Shown here: one piece after another, positions 18,955 to 30,540 of the stretch
Layout of the letters: each line of letters starts with the position of its first letter
Numbering within the stretch: position 1 is the stretch's first letter
From: Obelidium mucronatum
Lineage: Eukaryota > Chytridiomycota > Chytridiomycetes > Chytridiales > Chytriomycetaceae
Direction: 5' to 3'
DNA length: 64,000 bases
Assembly: GCA_025765595.1 (NCBI GenBank)
Contig: JAIVFH010000086.1
Span: 87,763-151,762, forward strand
The notes under the pieces: generated by a model
Seen by the model: only the letters and a program-made list of their open reading frames with translations
Told to the model about the DNA's origin: nothing
Database searches by the model: none
Position numbers and translations under genes: made by a program

Positions 18955-19919
18955 TTACTCGCGAGGCGACTGGAGTTCATGCAAGAGCGTTTGTGACAAC
19001 TCTTCGACAGAGTTCTCTACTATTAAGCCAGAGGAGGTGGCTGCTACTTCGCGACTATTAGGCAGTGTCTTGTTTGATACTGCCTCAATTAGTCGTAGCA
19101 GCTCCTTGTCGTCGCTCAGCTTTTCACGAACTTTTTCTTCATGACAGTGTTAATAGAAGAGTAAACTGTTATAGGTATACAAGTTACCATTTCCAGAGAT
19201 GCATTGTACCAGCGTCCATACTGCAATATGCCGTAGTGATGTATCTGAGCTTGAAATAAACTTGGCAATGTATTTTCTAAAGTTTTGCCAATGATGCAAG
19301 AACATTTGGGTTTCCCGTTCATTCACTGATGATGTGATTACACAAGCTTAGAAACACGTCGCGTGAACAGACAAGGATGTGCTTACAATCAACGACGCAG
19401 TTTCCAATCGTAAATGCCGAGTTACTCGTTATGTCGCCATCTTGGGATGATAAACATAGCCGAATCAGATACTTGAGTAGTTTCAATATTTGTGCCTTGG
19501 CTCCTTCTAAATACTGACGTTATTTCCAATGAATCGCAATAAAGAAAACACTGACCAACAAGAGCCAAAACTGCCAAACAGGCAGTCATTTCATTCTTGA
19601 CAGATTCCGAAAGCACGTCATCTTCCAACCGCAGTAATTCGCCAATACGATAGATTGCGCCTTCTTTAATAATTATCGTCTTGTTTTCGTCAGAGCTAGC
19701 CAAATTCCTGATGGTACTCATTGCATGGCATTGAATTTCTGAGTTGTCTACAATTAAAAGACCAAGAAGGAGCGGCAAGAATCCGCTTTCGACAATGGGC
19801 GTTTCGTTTGATGAGTGGATAGAAATGTTGCGGAGACATGCAACTGCCGCCACAACAATTTCAGGGATTTGGGATTGAATTAGTTGCCGTAAAGATGTGA
19901 GTCCCTTTTTTTCTACAAT
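18955..19919 (-). CDS. VAC8: VAC8-like armadillo protein, C-terminal half only
   Basis: Four exons (19919-19556, 19506-19387, 19346-19188, 19136-18955) join in frame to 274 residues ending at TAA. The chain IVVAAVACLRNISIHSSNE, IQCHAMSTIRNLASS and LRHIAVWTLVQCISGN follows the C-terminal armadillo repeats of VAC8, the vacuolar membrane scaffold used in inheritance, nucleus-vacuole junctions and autophagy. VAC8 is normally around 550-580 residues, so roughly the first half, including the acylated N-terminus, is missing. Upstream of 19919 there is a perfect acceptor (caactgcag) but no matching upstream exon: the frame of an oppositely oriented gene begins at once. It is therefore a truncated gene, a rearrangement breakpoint, or an assembly join. 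Confidence 0.8.
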
Positions 19920-19965
19920 CTGCAGTTGAAAGTAGTCTAATGTAGTTGTTAGTTTTGGATTGTAA

Positions 19966-22900
19966 GGAATTCGCCACGGAAGGAGGACGAATAAACAAGA
20001 AATCCGTCGTCGGCAAAGCAATACCGCCTACGGCGGTGAACTCACAGTCGCGAAAATTAAGGCGGCTTCTTACCTGGAATCAAAAAAGTTGAATACGCTT
20101 CATGCCGCTGTTCATTCCGGAGATTTGAGAAAGCTCAAATCCCTTGTCGCCGAGAAAACTCGTGATGTGAACAAATTAGACACATACCACGGGTTTTCAG
20201 CGCTACATCTCGCAGTCGACGAAAACAAGTATGATGTAGCAACCATATTGATTGAACCAGTGTTGGCGCTGGCTGAAAAAGATGTCAAGACAAAGGAGTT
20301 ATTTGAAAAATCGGCATTGAAAATAATCAATATTAATGCTGTCAATCGCGAAGGAAGAACGCCTCTGATTCTGGTAAATTTATACCTACCTTTTTAATTT
20401 GCCTTTTTTCTGTTTGAAAGACTTATTCTGCTGTTCAAGGCTGTGATACGAGGCTATTCCGACATTGTACATTTACTCCTTAAGAATCATGCCGATATTA
20501 ATATACAAGATATAATTGGCTGTACGGCTCTTCATTATGCTATTTATCTTGGTGATATCAGTAGTTTCAAGCTTTTGATGGATCGAGGTGCACAAACTGA
20601 AGCGATTGATAAGGTTCGCATGAGTTCAAGACACTTCCACATCGCTTAATTATTATTTTCCATAACTGTAGTCTGGAATTCCCTTGTTTTACCATGCCAT
20701 AAAGTGTAGTCGAGAAAAGATGGCCGAAGTGTTGATTCAAGGATTGTCCGTCGAAGCACTCAACGCGGCTTATGGACCAGATTCCAGGTATTTAATTTCA
20801 AAAATCAGATAGTATGAAACTTATCACAAGTATATTGATAGCACTGCTCTTCATCTGGCGGTTGAAAAATCCATGTCTTCCATCGTACATCTGTTGATTG
20901 ATTTAGGGGCCAATCCAGTCGCTCTCGACAGTGAAAAAAGGAAACCAGTAGAAAGAATCGACTACTCCGAGTATGATAATGCCATCCAGGAGATTGTAGA
21001 CTTTCTCACATTGACCGAAATGAGCATGTTTGGGAGCATCACAAGTTTCGCTGATACAGTGAATAGCAAGGTTTCAAAGAGTGTTATAAATTTGATTTCC
21101 AAGAGTGCGGCTAGTTTGGTTTCGCCCAAGGCGTCACAGTCCGATTTACTACAGATCGGGACTGCAGTTGATGATGATACAAAAGCAGTTTCAGATAAAG
21201 AGGAAGCCCAAAGTGCTGAAGAGATTATTTTAATACCTGAACTGCAAGTCGAGAATGTATCAATGAACGACAACAAAGCTACAGGTTGCAACATCCCAGA
21301 GAGGGAACTAACGGTAAGATAATTCATCTATCTTGGCATAAAAGCATTGAATATTCTGGTGGAATACTTAGAGTCCTTTACTGACATTCACTGGAAGCGA
21401 ACTGTCTGAAGCGGATGACGACGATGATCAAGCTCTCTCTGACATACATGAGCTCCAAATAGGGCTGTTAGAAGAGACGGTAATGCATTCTTCGGATCAG
21501 GTATAACTGAATTTTTCTGAACCTATGTGTTGTTGAATTTCGAAAAAGGTTGAAAACGTGGTAGTGAATGATGCTCTGCCGGCAGAACCAAATACGTCAA
21601 CCGAACTTCAAGAAAATCAAATTGATTCGCCTCACGAAAGCGGCGCTCCTCTGCTATCAGTCTCTATTTGCAATTCGCAAATTTCTGAACAGCAGAATCA
21701 AGCTGCAACCGATGGAAATCAAATTCAAAGTCTTCAAATCAAAATCAAAGAGTTGGAGAATTGTTATGAAACTCAGTTGAAATCTTCTGTGGCCAAAATT
21801 TCAGCTCTTGAAGCCGAGTTGGCTCAAATATCAGAACCTGACGACAAAATTATTTCGGGCCCGGATTCAAGTATTATCGATAAATACGAGCTTCGAATCA
21901 AAGAATTAGACTCGTCTTTAAAGTTAACGCAGGAACTTTTGGAAATTAAAGAAGCCGAAACAAGTGAATTAAAAACGTCATTTGAACAGACTCAAACTTT
22001 GCACGATCGGGAACAAAAAGAAGTATACAACAAGCTCAATAAACTTCAGGGAGAGTTAGATCTCCTTCTGGATTCTGGAAAGGCTGAAAAAACGAGAGAT
22101 TGTACCATCACTGAATTGCATCAATCACTCGAACATCTGCAAGCCAAAGTTAGCACCCAAGAGTTGGAAATTACAAACTTGAAAGCAGCGATCCAAATTG
22201 GAGAAGGTGATTTGATTATCGTGGCCGCACACAAACTTATGTAATACCACGTTTTATAGTTCATGCTCAGTCTTTGTGTGAGAAACTTGACAAAGCGGAA
22301 GCTCTTCGCAGCTCACTCCAGAAACAGCTCCACGACTCTGAGCAAAAAAAAACAGATTTAGAAGTTTGCTCAACGGGTTTGGAATCGCAAATAAACGTGC
22401 TACAACAACAGTTGAAAGAATTTGAGACGAAGTATCATGCACTTGAGCTCAAGAGTTTGAATCTATCGAAGAACGTAAAAACACTGGAGGACGATGCTGC
22501 CAACAGTCAATTGGCTGTTAATGCAGATGTTGATGGATTGAAGAAAGAAAATGATGACCTGATGCAGAAATTGGCGAAGTCATTAAAAGACTCAGAGCAA
22601 CTTTCGAATCGCATAGAAGACCAACAATTCATTATCTCAGAGCTCCAAGAGCAAATGAAATCCTCTTCGAATGATCTGGCGGAAAAATTAAGTTCTTGGA
22701 GGGATGAGAATTTACGAATCTCTCAGGCAGCTGACGAGGCCAACAAAACCATTCAAGTTCTGGAGAGCAAACTCGATGAGGCCCGTACTCGAAATAGCGA
22801 AACGGTTGAAGAGTATTTGGCTTGCAAGGGAGAGTTGACGGAACTGGACAGGAAAGTAAAGACTTTGGAAAATCAGATCAGTGCTTTTCAAGTCGAGAAC

Positions 22901-25900
22901 TCGTCCTCGCAGTTACAAATTACAACTCTAAAGGCCAAATACGATGAGAAAGTTCTTTTGCTTTGTTCAGCAGAAGCCAATTTGAAATATGAGATTGAGC
23001 AAAGGGAGAAGTTCCAACGGCTTTCAGTAAAGCTCGAGACAGAATTTGCCGCATTAAAAACAGAGCTCGCTATCAGCAAAGGGATTATTAATAATCGAGA
23101 CAATCAGGTTGAGGCATTTCGAGAGAATTTGAAAGAAATCAAAGCCGAGCAACAGGGAACAGCCCTCACTGTCAGAGATGCCGAATTAAACTCAGCCTCA
23201 GCCTCTGCGATAAAACCGATTAGCTCGAATATTGTACAGTTCTATGAAGCAGAGTTGGCGAATGTTACACAAAAGCTTTCGCAGGAATACGAGCTACAAG
23301 CTACACACCACAACGAAAACATCCAGCTTCTATCGAACATTTCGCTCTTGGAGGAAAATATTTCATTGATTCAGCGGAAATATGAATCCCAAAGAATTAC
23401 ATTAAATGAAAGTAATGAAATGAAAGCGACTGCAGATTCTAGAATACTGTATTTGCAGGAACAATTGGAAGACTCCAAAGCTAAACATGAAACAACAGTT
23501 CAAATTCATATAAATGAAGTCAATGGTCTTAAAGAATCTATTGCCTCGTTCAAAAAAGAAGTCCAAGAACTCAGGAAATCTCTCTCAGCATCACACAAGG
23601 AAAAACTGGATTTGCGGAAACTGTGGGAGGAATCTCAAGTAGAATTTAAGGCCAAGCTTGGTCACCATCATCAAGAAGTCTCAGACTTGCAGAGACTAAG
23701 CAAGCAGCAGTTGGCAATATCTACAGCAGATTTCGAATCAAAGCTAGTCATTCTTCAACAAGCCGATGAGATGAAAAGAACGAAAATCTCCCAGCTTGAA
23801 GACGCGTATTTGAAATTACAGATCCAATCTACGTCTACACAAGAGGAACATAAATTGGTTATCACAAAACGGGAACAAGAGATAAATGAGCTAAATGAAA
23901 CCTATAGAAACGCTCAACATGTCATGGCAGAATATGAAACCAAAATCAAATTGTACCACGAAAAGGAAGAATTAGCGTTGATTCAATTGACCGACACAGA
24001 AACGATTCTGTCAGATTTTAGAACTCAGAATGCTTCACTAGAGGCTAGATTGAAGGCTGCGGAATATGGCTCAAAAAATCTTTCATTGGAAATTCTTGCA
24101 TTGGAAAAGAATATCCAGAAATTGAACAGTCTTTATGAAGAATCTATTCTCTCTCAGCATTCCATCAAACAGAAACTTGATGAAGCATTGAGTAGGGAAA
24201 GCCATATTCAGGCTGAATTTAACTTGCTTCAAAAGGAATATGATTTATTCCGCAGCCACAACGAAGGCTTGAAAACCCAACTTCAAGATACCGTCAATTC
24301 TCTACAAATCCAGCTTTCAGCCTCTAAAGAAAATGTAGACAACCTGTTACAAAACAGCAAGAACTCGATGCAGAGTTTTCAACTCAAAGAAACCGAACTG
24401 AGAGAGAAAATAGAGTCATCTCATCGTTCAAGCTCAGCGCTGCGGGATCAGATCTATGAATTGGAGGGCAACAAGAATTTGATGGATATACAAGTCGCCG
24501 AACTTTCTGAAGAAATCAAGTTGCTGCAAACGCAGCTTGCAGATGCTAAAAACCACGAAGGGGTTCTTTTGGATATGCAAGGCGCTTCCAAAACCATGGA
24601 AACCACACTTAGAGAAGAAATCGTGAGCGCACAAGCTCTAGTATCAAGCCTGGAGCAGCGCGTTGACGAATTGGAGGCGAATAATGCTGCACTGACAACA
24701 AAACTCCAGGGCCTCGTCGTCGAAACCGAGTCTCTCCAAGAGCAGCTTGCAAAGTCGAAATTAAGAGAAGGGTCTCTTGAGGAGCGCCAGCTGGCTTGGC
24801 TATCTACTGAGGCTGATCTTAGAGCCGAAGTCGCGTCCTCTCGTGTTTTGAGCTCAAATCTGCAGGAGCAAGTCAATGAATCAGCAATAAGCAACGCTAC
24901 TCTGGACAAAAAAGTTGAGACACTTACAGTCGAAATTGAGTTTCTGCAAACGCAGCTTGCAGATGCTAAAAACCTCGAAGGGGTTCTTTTGGATATGCAA
25001 GGCGCTTCCAAAACCGTGGAAACCACACTTAGAGAAGAAATCGTGAGCGCACAAGCTCTAGTATCAAGCCTGGAGCAACACGTTGACGAATTGGAGGCGA
25101 ATAATGCTGCACTGACAACAAAACTCCAGGGCCTCGTCGTCGAAACCGAGTCTCTCCAAGAGCAGCTTGCAAAGTCGAAATTAAGAGAAGGGTCTCTTGA
25201 GGAGCGCCAGCTGGCTTGGCTATCTACTGAGGCTGATCTTAGAGCCGAAGTCGCGTCCTCTCGTGTTTTGAGCTCAAATCTGCAGGAGCAAGTCAATGAA
25301 TCAGCAATAAGCAACGCTACTCTGGAAAAAAAAGTTGAGACACTTACAGTCGAAATTGAGTTTCTGCAAACGCAGCTTGCAGATGCTAAAAACCACGAAG
25401 GGGTTCTTTTGGATATGCAAGGCGCTTCCAAAACCGTGGAAACCACACTTAGAGAAGAAATCGTGAGCGCACAAGCTCTAGTATCAAGCCTGGAGCAACA
25501 CGTTGACGAATTGGAGGCGAATAATGCTGCACTGACAACAAAACTCCAGGGCCTCGTCGTCGAAACCGAGTCTCTCCAAGAGCAGCTTGCAAAGTCGAAA
25601 TTAAGAGAAGGGTCTCTTGAGGAGCGCCAGCTGGCTTGGCTATCTACTGAGGCTGATCTTAGAGCCGAAGTCGCGTCCTCTCGTGTTTTGAGCTCAAATC
25701 TGCAGGAGCAAGTCAATGAATCAGCAATAAGCAACGCTACTCTGGACAAAAAAGTTGAGACACTTACAGTCGAAATTGAGTTTCTGCAAACGCAGCTTGC
25801 AGATGCTAAAAACCACGAAGGGGTTCTTTTGGATATGCAAGGCGCTTCCAAAACCGTGGAAACCACACTTAGAGAAGAAATCGTGAGCGCACAAGCTCTA

Positions 25901-28900
25901 GTATCAAGCCTGGAGCAACACGTTGACGAATTGGAGGCGAATAATGCTGCACTGACAACAAAACTCCAGGGCCTCGTCGTCGAAACCGAGTCTCTCCAAG
26001 AGCAGCTTGCAAAGTCGAAATTAAGAGAAGGGTCTCTTGAAGAGCGTCAGCTGGCTTGGCCATCTACTGAGGCTGACCTTAGAGCCGAAGTCGCGTCCTC
26101 TCGTGTTTTGAGCTCAAATCTGCAGGAACAGGTCCATGAATTAGCAATAAGCAACGCTGCGCTGGAAAAAAAAGTCGGGACACTTACGGTCGAAATTGAG
26201 TTGCTCCAAACGCAGATTGGAGATGCCGAGATGCCACATCTGATTTCGAAAATTTGTAAAAATCCAGTCTCAGAGTGGGAAAAAAAAGATGACTGCTTGC
26301 AAGAAGGGAGAAGTTCTTATCATGACATAAAGGATCTGGATGTAACCAACCAAATGTCGGATCCAATGGAAGCTCAGGCTCAAAAGCCCAGTGGTCGAGT
26401 ATCTATTATCAATTATATACAACCTGGCATTGTTTCATCTGATTCAGAGAAATGGAGATCTGACCCAGGCACAAAACTTCTTGCCAAGAAGCAATTGGAT
26501 GAAGCCATTGTGGATAACTCATGCTTGCAAAACGAATGTGACACTTTGAAAAAACGAGTGTATTTGCTTGAAGAAACAATTCAGAACCTCCATGTGGCAG
26601 GGGCAGAAAGAACCGAAACAAGTGAACACAATGATCAACAACTCAACCTAAAATTGTTGATTGAATGTAACAAAACTTTGCAAGAGGAGCTCAGGATTTC
26701 CCAACAACATTGCAAAGAGATGGCTTCAACCAATGCCAACATTAACGCCAGGTTTGAAGAAAGCTCAATATCACGCTCTTTATATGAAATTGATGACATC
26801 GAGAATCTCCAGCAAGAAAATACAAATATAAACGAACAACTCACAGCAGCCCTAAATGAATCTGCTATTTATCGCCAAGATCTGAGGGAGTATAAAATGA
26901 AGATTGATATTCTAGAAAATATTATTACGAAGCTTCAACCTGATAACGCTAAAGAGAAAGTTGGGAATACTTCCAAAGAGGCAAATTTGGACTGTAACCA
27001 ATCACAATTGAATCAAGAGCTAAAATCTTCAAAATTCATGACTTTGATATCTATTTCAGATTTGGAAGCACTACGACATTCTGTGGCAACATTGACACTT
27101 CAACTGGATGAGGAGAAAACCAAATCACAAAGATACCAGAGTCTCCAAAGCCACTTATCTTCCTTGTCTTTAGCCGCAAATCTCTCAAGCTCAGAAAGCT
27201 GTTTGGAGAAACTGCAGGGTGGAGGCCACCAAAATCATTCCAGTACAATTGAATCAACAGAAACATTAACTGACGAGCTTCAAACGCCATCAAAGTATAA
27301 TGCTTCAAAACAAGGATCGCAATTGTCTGGATCCTTGGGATCATTGAATGGGTTGCAATCCATGTTAAACAATGAAGCAAAAACAGTTGTGATGCGCCTC
27401 TCACACCTGGAAGACTCCATTCAAGAAGATACATCAAAAATGTCAGCAATAATGAAAGAGATAAATATGGATAATGAAGTAGAGAGTAGCATGAAAGATG
27501 CCATCAAAGGTGTTTTTGGGACTCAATATGAAAGGAACATTGCAACAAAAACAAAGTTGGCAACAGCTAAAAAGCTAGTACAACAATCCATGAACTCATT
27601 CAACCAGGAGCTGGTTGAAATAATCCAATCTCTGGAACACTTAAACAGCAAGCAAACACAGGAAATTAAAAACCTGAAGTTAAAGAACAACCACCTTGCT
27701 TCTGCTTTATCGACAGCAGAAGCCGCTGCAGAAAACTTTGAAACCCAAATCAAGCAACAGCGTATATCAATTGAGTCTGTCTTGAATGAAAGGATCTGCA
27801 GCCAACATGAGCTAAATACTGCAAAACAAGAGGCAAGACCCAATAAGGAAGAATCATAATTAACATTTTTTTCAGAAAAATCAGCTTGTGATTGCTAAAT
27901 CTCAGGCTGACAAAGACTTGTTGCAAAGTCGACAAGAATTAGCCTACCAGCAGGAAAAGAATCAGATCCTGACTTTAAACAATGCAGATCTACAAACTCA
28001 AGTGTTAATCTTGCAGAAAAAGGTATGACCTAGTTTGCTGGTGCTAAAATTAATAGTATACCATCAAAGAATCAACAAATTAAACAAGAAGCAGAGCAAC
28101 GGGCTCAAGAGTTAGAAGCCAGAGCCATCAACCTTGAAAACGACAACCATAAGGCCAAATCACATGTAAGGATGTAAGAGTATCATGCATTACAGATATT
28201 TAATAAGCTTGATAGGCCTCATATGAATCTGCAAGAATGCAAAGTTCCCATCAGCGAGAATTGCACTATGTGCAAGAAAAATATGAAGAAACAAAGGCAG
28301 AAATCACTCATCTGATGGAAAAGGTCTTGCACATACATATATACTAACTGGAACCCAAACTCACATATTTGATTCAGAATCATGACTTAGAGCAGAGCAA
28401 CAAGCGTCTAAAGCAAAAAATCTTGTGCCAAGAGTCTGGGTTGTTTGACAAAGGGGTATGTATGGCATTTGATATATATTTATCTGATGAGCTGCGTAGA
28501 CATCTATGACTGATGTGTTTCTCATGAACCAAACTGATAATCAGCTCACTCAACTGTTGAAAGATGTCAAGAACTGTATACAGTGCTTGACTAATACTGC
28601 TAATTTTAGTAATAGTGCCAGTGCTAGTCTTGAAGACCACATGAAAACTAGTTCCTCCCATAATTTAGACATTAAGAAGATGTTATCATCTGAGTTTGAA
28701 TCTTTGTCAAGAGGGCTGACTCCTATAAGCAAAACTATCAAGGAACTTCAAAGCACAGTCTCTCTCCTTACAACTGAAATTCAGCAAGAAAGAGAAACTG
28801 TGAAGGGCCTAAACAAAACTATCACTGAAAAACAAAACGAGTCAGCAAAATATGCTTTGGAAAATGAAAAACTTTTGAAAGGCTCTCAGAATCTTGAATT

Positions 28901-29609
28901 AGAATTATTTAAGCTGAAAATCATCCTGGAGAATCTCTCAGCTGACAATGCTAAGCTCAAAGATGACCTGAACCAAACAACAAAGTTGAAAGACCACAGT
29001 ACAACCAAAGTTGTCTCACTTGAACATCAAAATAACAGCTTACATCAAGAGCTTTCCCACATGTTGCAAACAGCAAATAAGGCTGAACAGCAAAAGCATG
29101 AAATCCATACATTAACAACCAAAATTGAAGAAATTCAATCGCAACTCTATGTTTCAATACAAAGCCATGAAGTGAATGCAAGTCGGCTGATGGAATTGAC
29201 CAACACAAACAAAATACAGCAGATTCAGCTTATAAAATTGCAGCAAAAGCTTCATTTAACAGAAGATGCGCTTCAAAAACAAACTGATTTGGTGGAAACC
29301 TACAGACGTGAAGCTCTTGTTTGTGAACCTCAAATGACATATTCCACGGAAACAGATCTTCAGAAAAATTTGAAAGACCAGCTCAAGCTTTCAAGAATTG
29401 CAAAAAAAGAAAGGCAAACCAAACAAGACCATGACAGGCTACTTTTATTTGTTTGCAAAACTCTTGAAGAGCATGCTGCTGACAGAAGAATCATAAATTT
29501 AGCAGCAAAATTACCCCAGACAGTTCACCAGACAAAATCAGATGAGGATAAATTAAAAAGGCTGAAAAGAGATCTCATGGCTCTTTTAAATGCAATTGCA
29601 TTGAAATAA
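19966..29609 (+). CDS. giant ankyrin-repeat and coiled-coil protein (5' end unresolved)
   Basis: Twelve exons join in frame: up to 20373, 20440-20613, 20672-20787, 20842-21313, 21372-21500, 21549-22206, 22260-27832, 27876-28022, 28070-28165, 28216-28323, 28378-28455, 28500-29609, about 2980 residues. The N-terminus has at least four ankyrin repeats (LNTLHAAVHSGDLRKLKSL, GFSALHLAVDENKYDVATIL, GCTALHYAIYLGD, TALHLAVEKSMSSIVHLLI). The rest is nearly continuous heptad coiled coil, including a 140-residue unit repeated four times. This layout suits a long tether or scaffold of Golgi, centrosome or basal body; the exact role is inference. The first exon is open from 19966 with no ATG up to 20089, so the true start lies in an unseen upstream exon or was lost. 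The intron 27833-27875 is GC-AG. Confidence 0.8.
24520..26200 (+). repeat. four tandem 420-bp (140-residue) coding repeats
   Basis: The block starting aaacgcagcttgcagatgc recurs at about 24528, 24948, 25368 and 25788, exactly 420 bp apart and in frame. The first three inter-unit stretches differ at only a few bases, including silent sites (for example cgc/aaca after gagca, and a cac/ctc change); the last unit is more diverged towards its 3' end (about 26040-26220). Such silent identity means very recent expansion or gene conversion, so copy number probably varies between strains. Confidence 0.95.
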
Positions 29610-30058
29610 ATATGCTTTTATACGCCTAGATAAAATCTTATTCAGTCAAGAACGTTCTCAGACATAAATATGTGATCAATAACACAATAGCACAATGTAA
29701 TGTAGTGGGTTCTCACTTCCTTGCAAGCTGTGCTCCGACAATTTTGCATTCTATAATTACCTTTCCGTTCAAAGACAAGAACAAGCAGTGTCAGAACCCC
29801 AAGTCAAAGCCAAGCACAGCAACCAACAATTCAAGTACCTAAACCACCATAAAACAACAACCCCCATCCAATCCAACTAAACTCCCTTCAAAACAGAGTG
29901 TCAATTAACAATTTCCACGCGCCGCAAGGCAAGGAGTGGGGGTTGCTAATGAAAATTTTTTGCGGAAGCCGGAGGAAAATGTCTGTCCTGCCACTTAGGG
30001 CAGGAAAATAAACATGCTCGATAACTATTCTTTGCATTTCAGCTGCCGTAGCAACTAC
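29610..30058. other. gene-free left flank of the transposon nest
   Basis: No gene or known element is seen. The last eight bases, gcaactac (30051-30058), recur at 36345-36352 beyond the first DNA transposon and are its probable target site duplication. Confidence 0.5.
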
Positions 30059-30540
30059 CAGCGCGGGGTCCGAGCGGCTCGCGCGATTCGGGGTCCGAAT
30101 AGGGCCCGATTCGGGGTCCGAATAGGGCTCCTAATCAGATCCGATTAGGATTTAGTCCAATTCGGAGCCTAATCAGGGCCGATTAGGGGCCCTAGTAGCT
30201 CTCCTAATTGCAAATGAGCAAATAGGACTGCTCCTAGTAGCATTTGTCTGCTCCTAGTAGCACTCCTAATAGCATTTTGCTCTGCCAATTGGAAACCAAA
30301 TGGCTTTAATACAACTCCTAGTAGGACTCCTATTGGGGCCCTATTAGCACTATTGAATGTAAAACATCTAAAATAAATGCATTTAAAGGGTAAATAAAAT
30401 TTTACAAGATTTTTTTATACAACTATGCAAAAATCAAAGAAAAATCCAAAAATCCAAGAAAAATTCAAAAAAAAAATAAGAAAAATCCAAAAAACCAAGA
30501 AAAATCAAAGAAGTATCAAAGAAAAACAACACTCAAAATA

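Noticed and set aside
24454..25866. 470-codon open frame antisense to the coiled-coil repeats
   Set aside because: It is a shadow produced by the repeated sense sequence; its Ser/Arg/Cys composition merely mirrors the coiled-coil codons and it repeats with the same 420-bp period.
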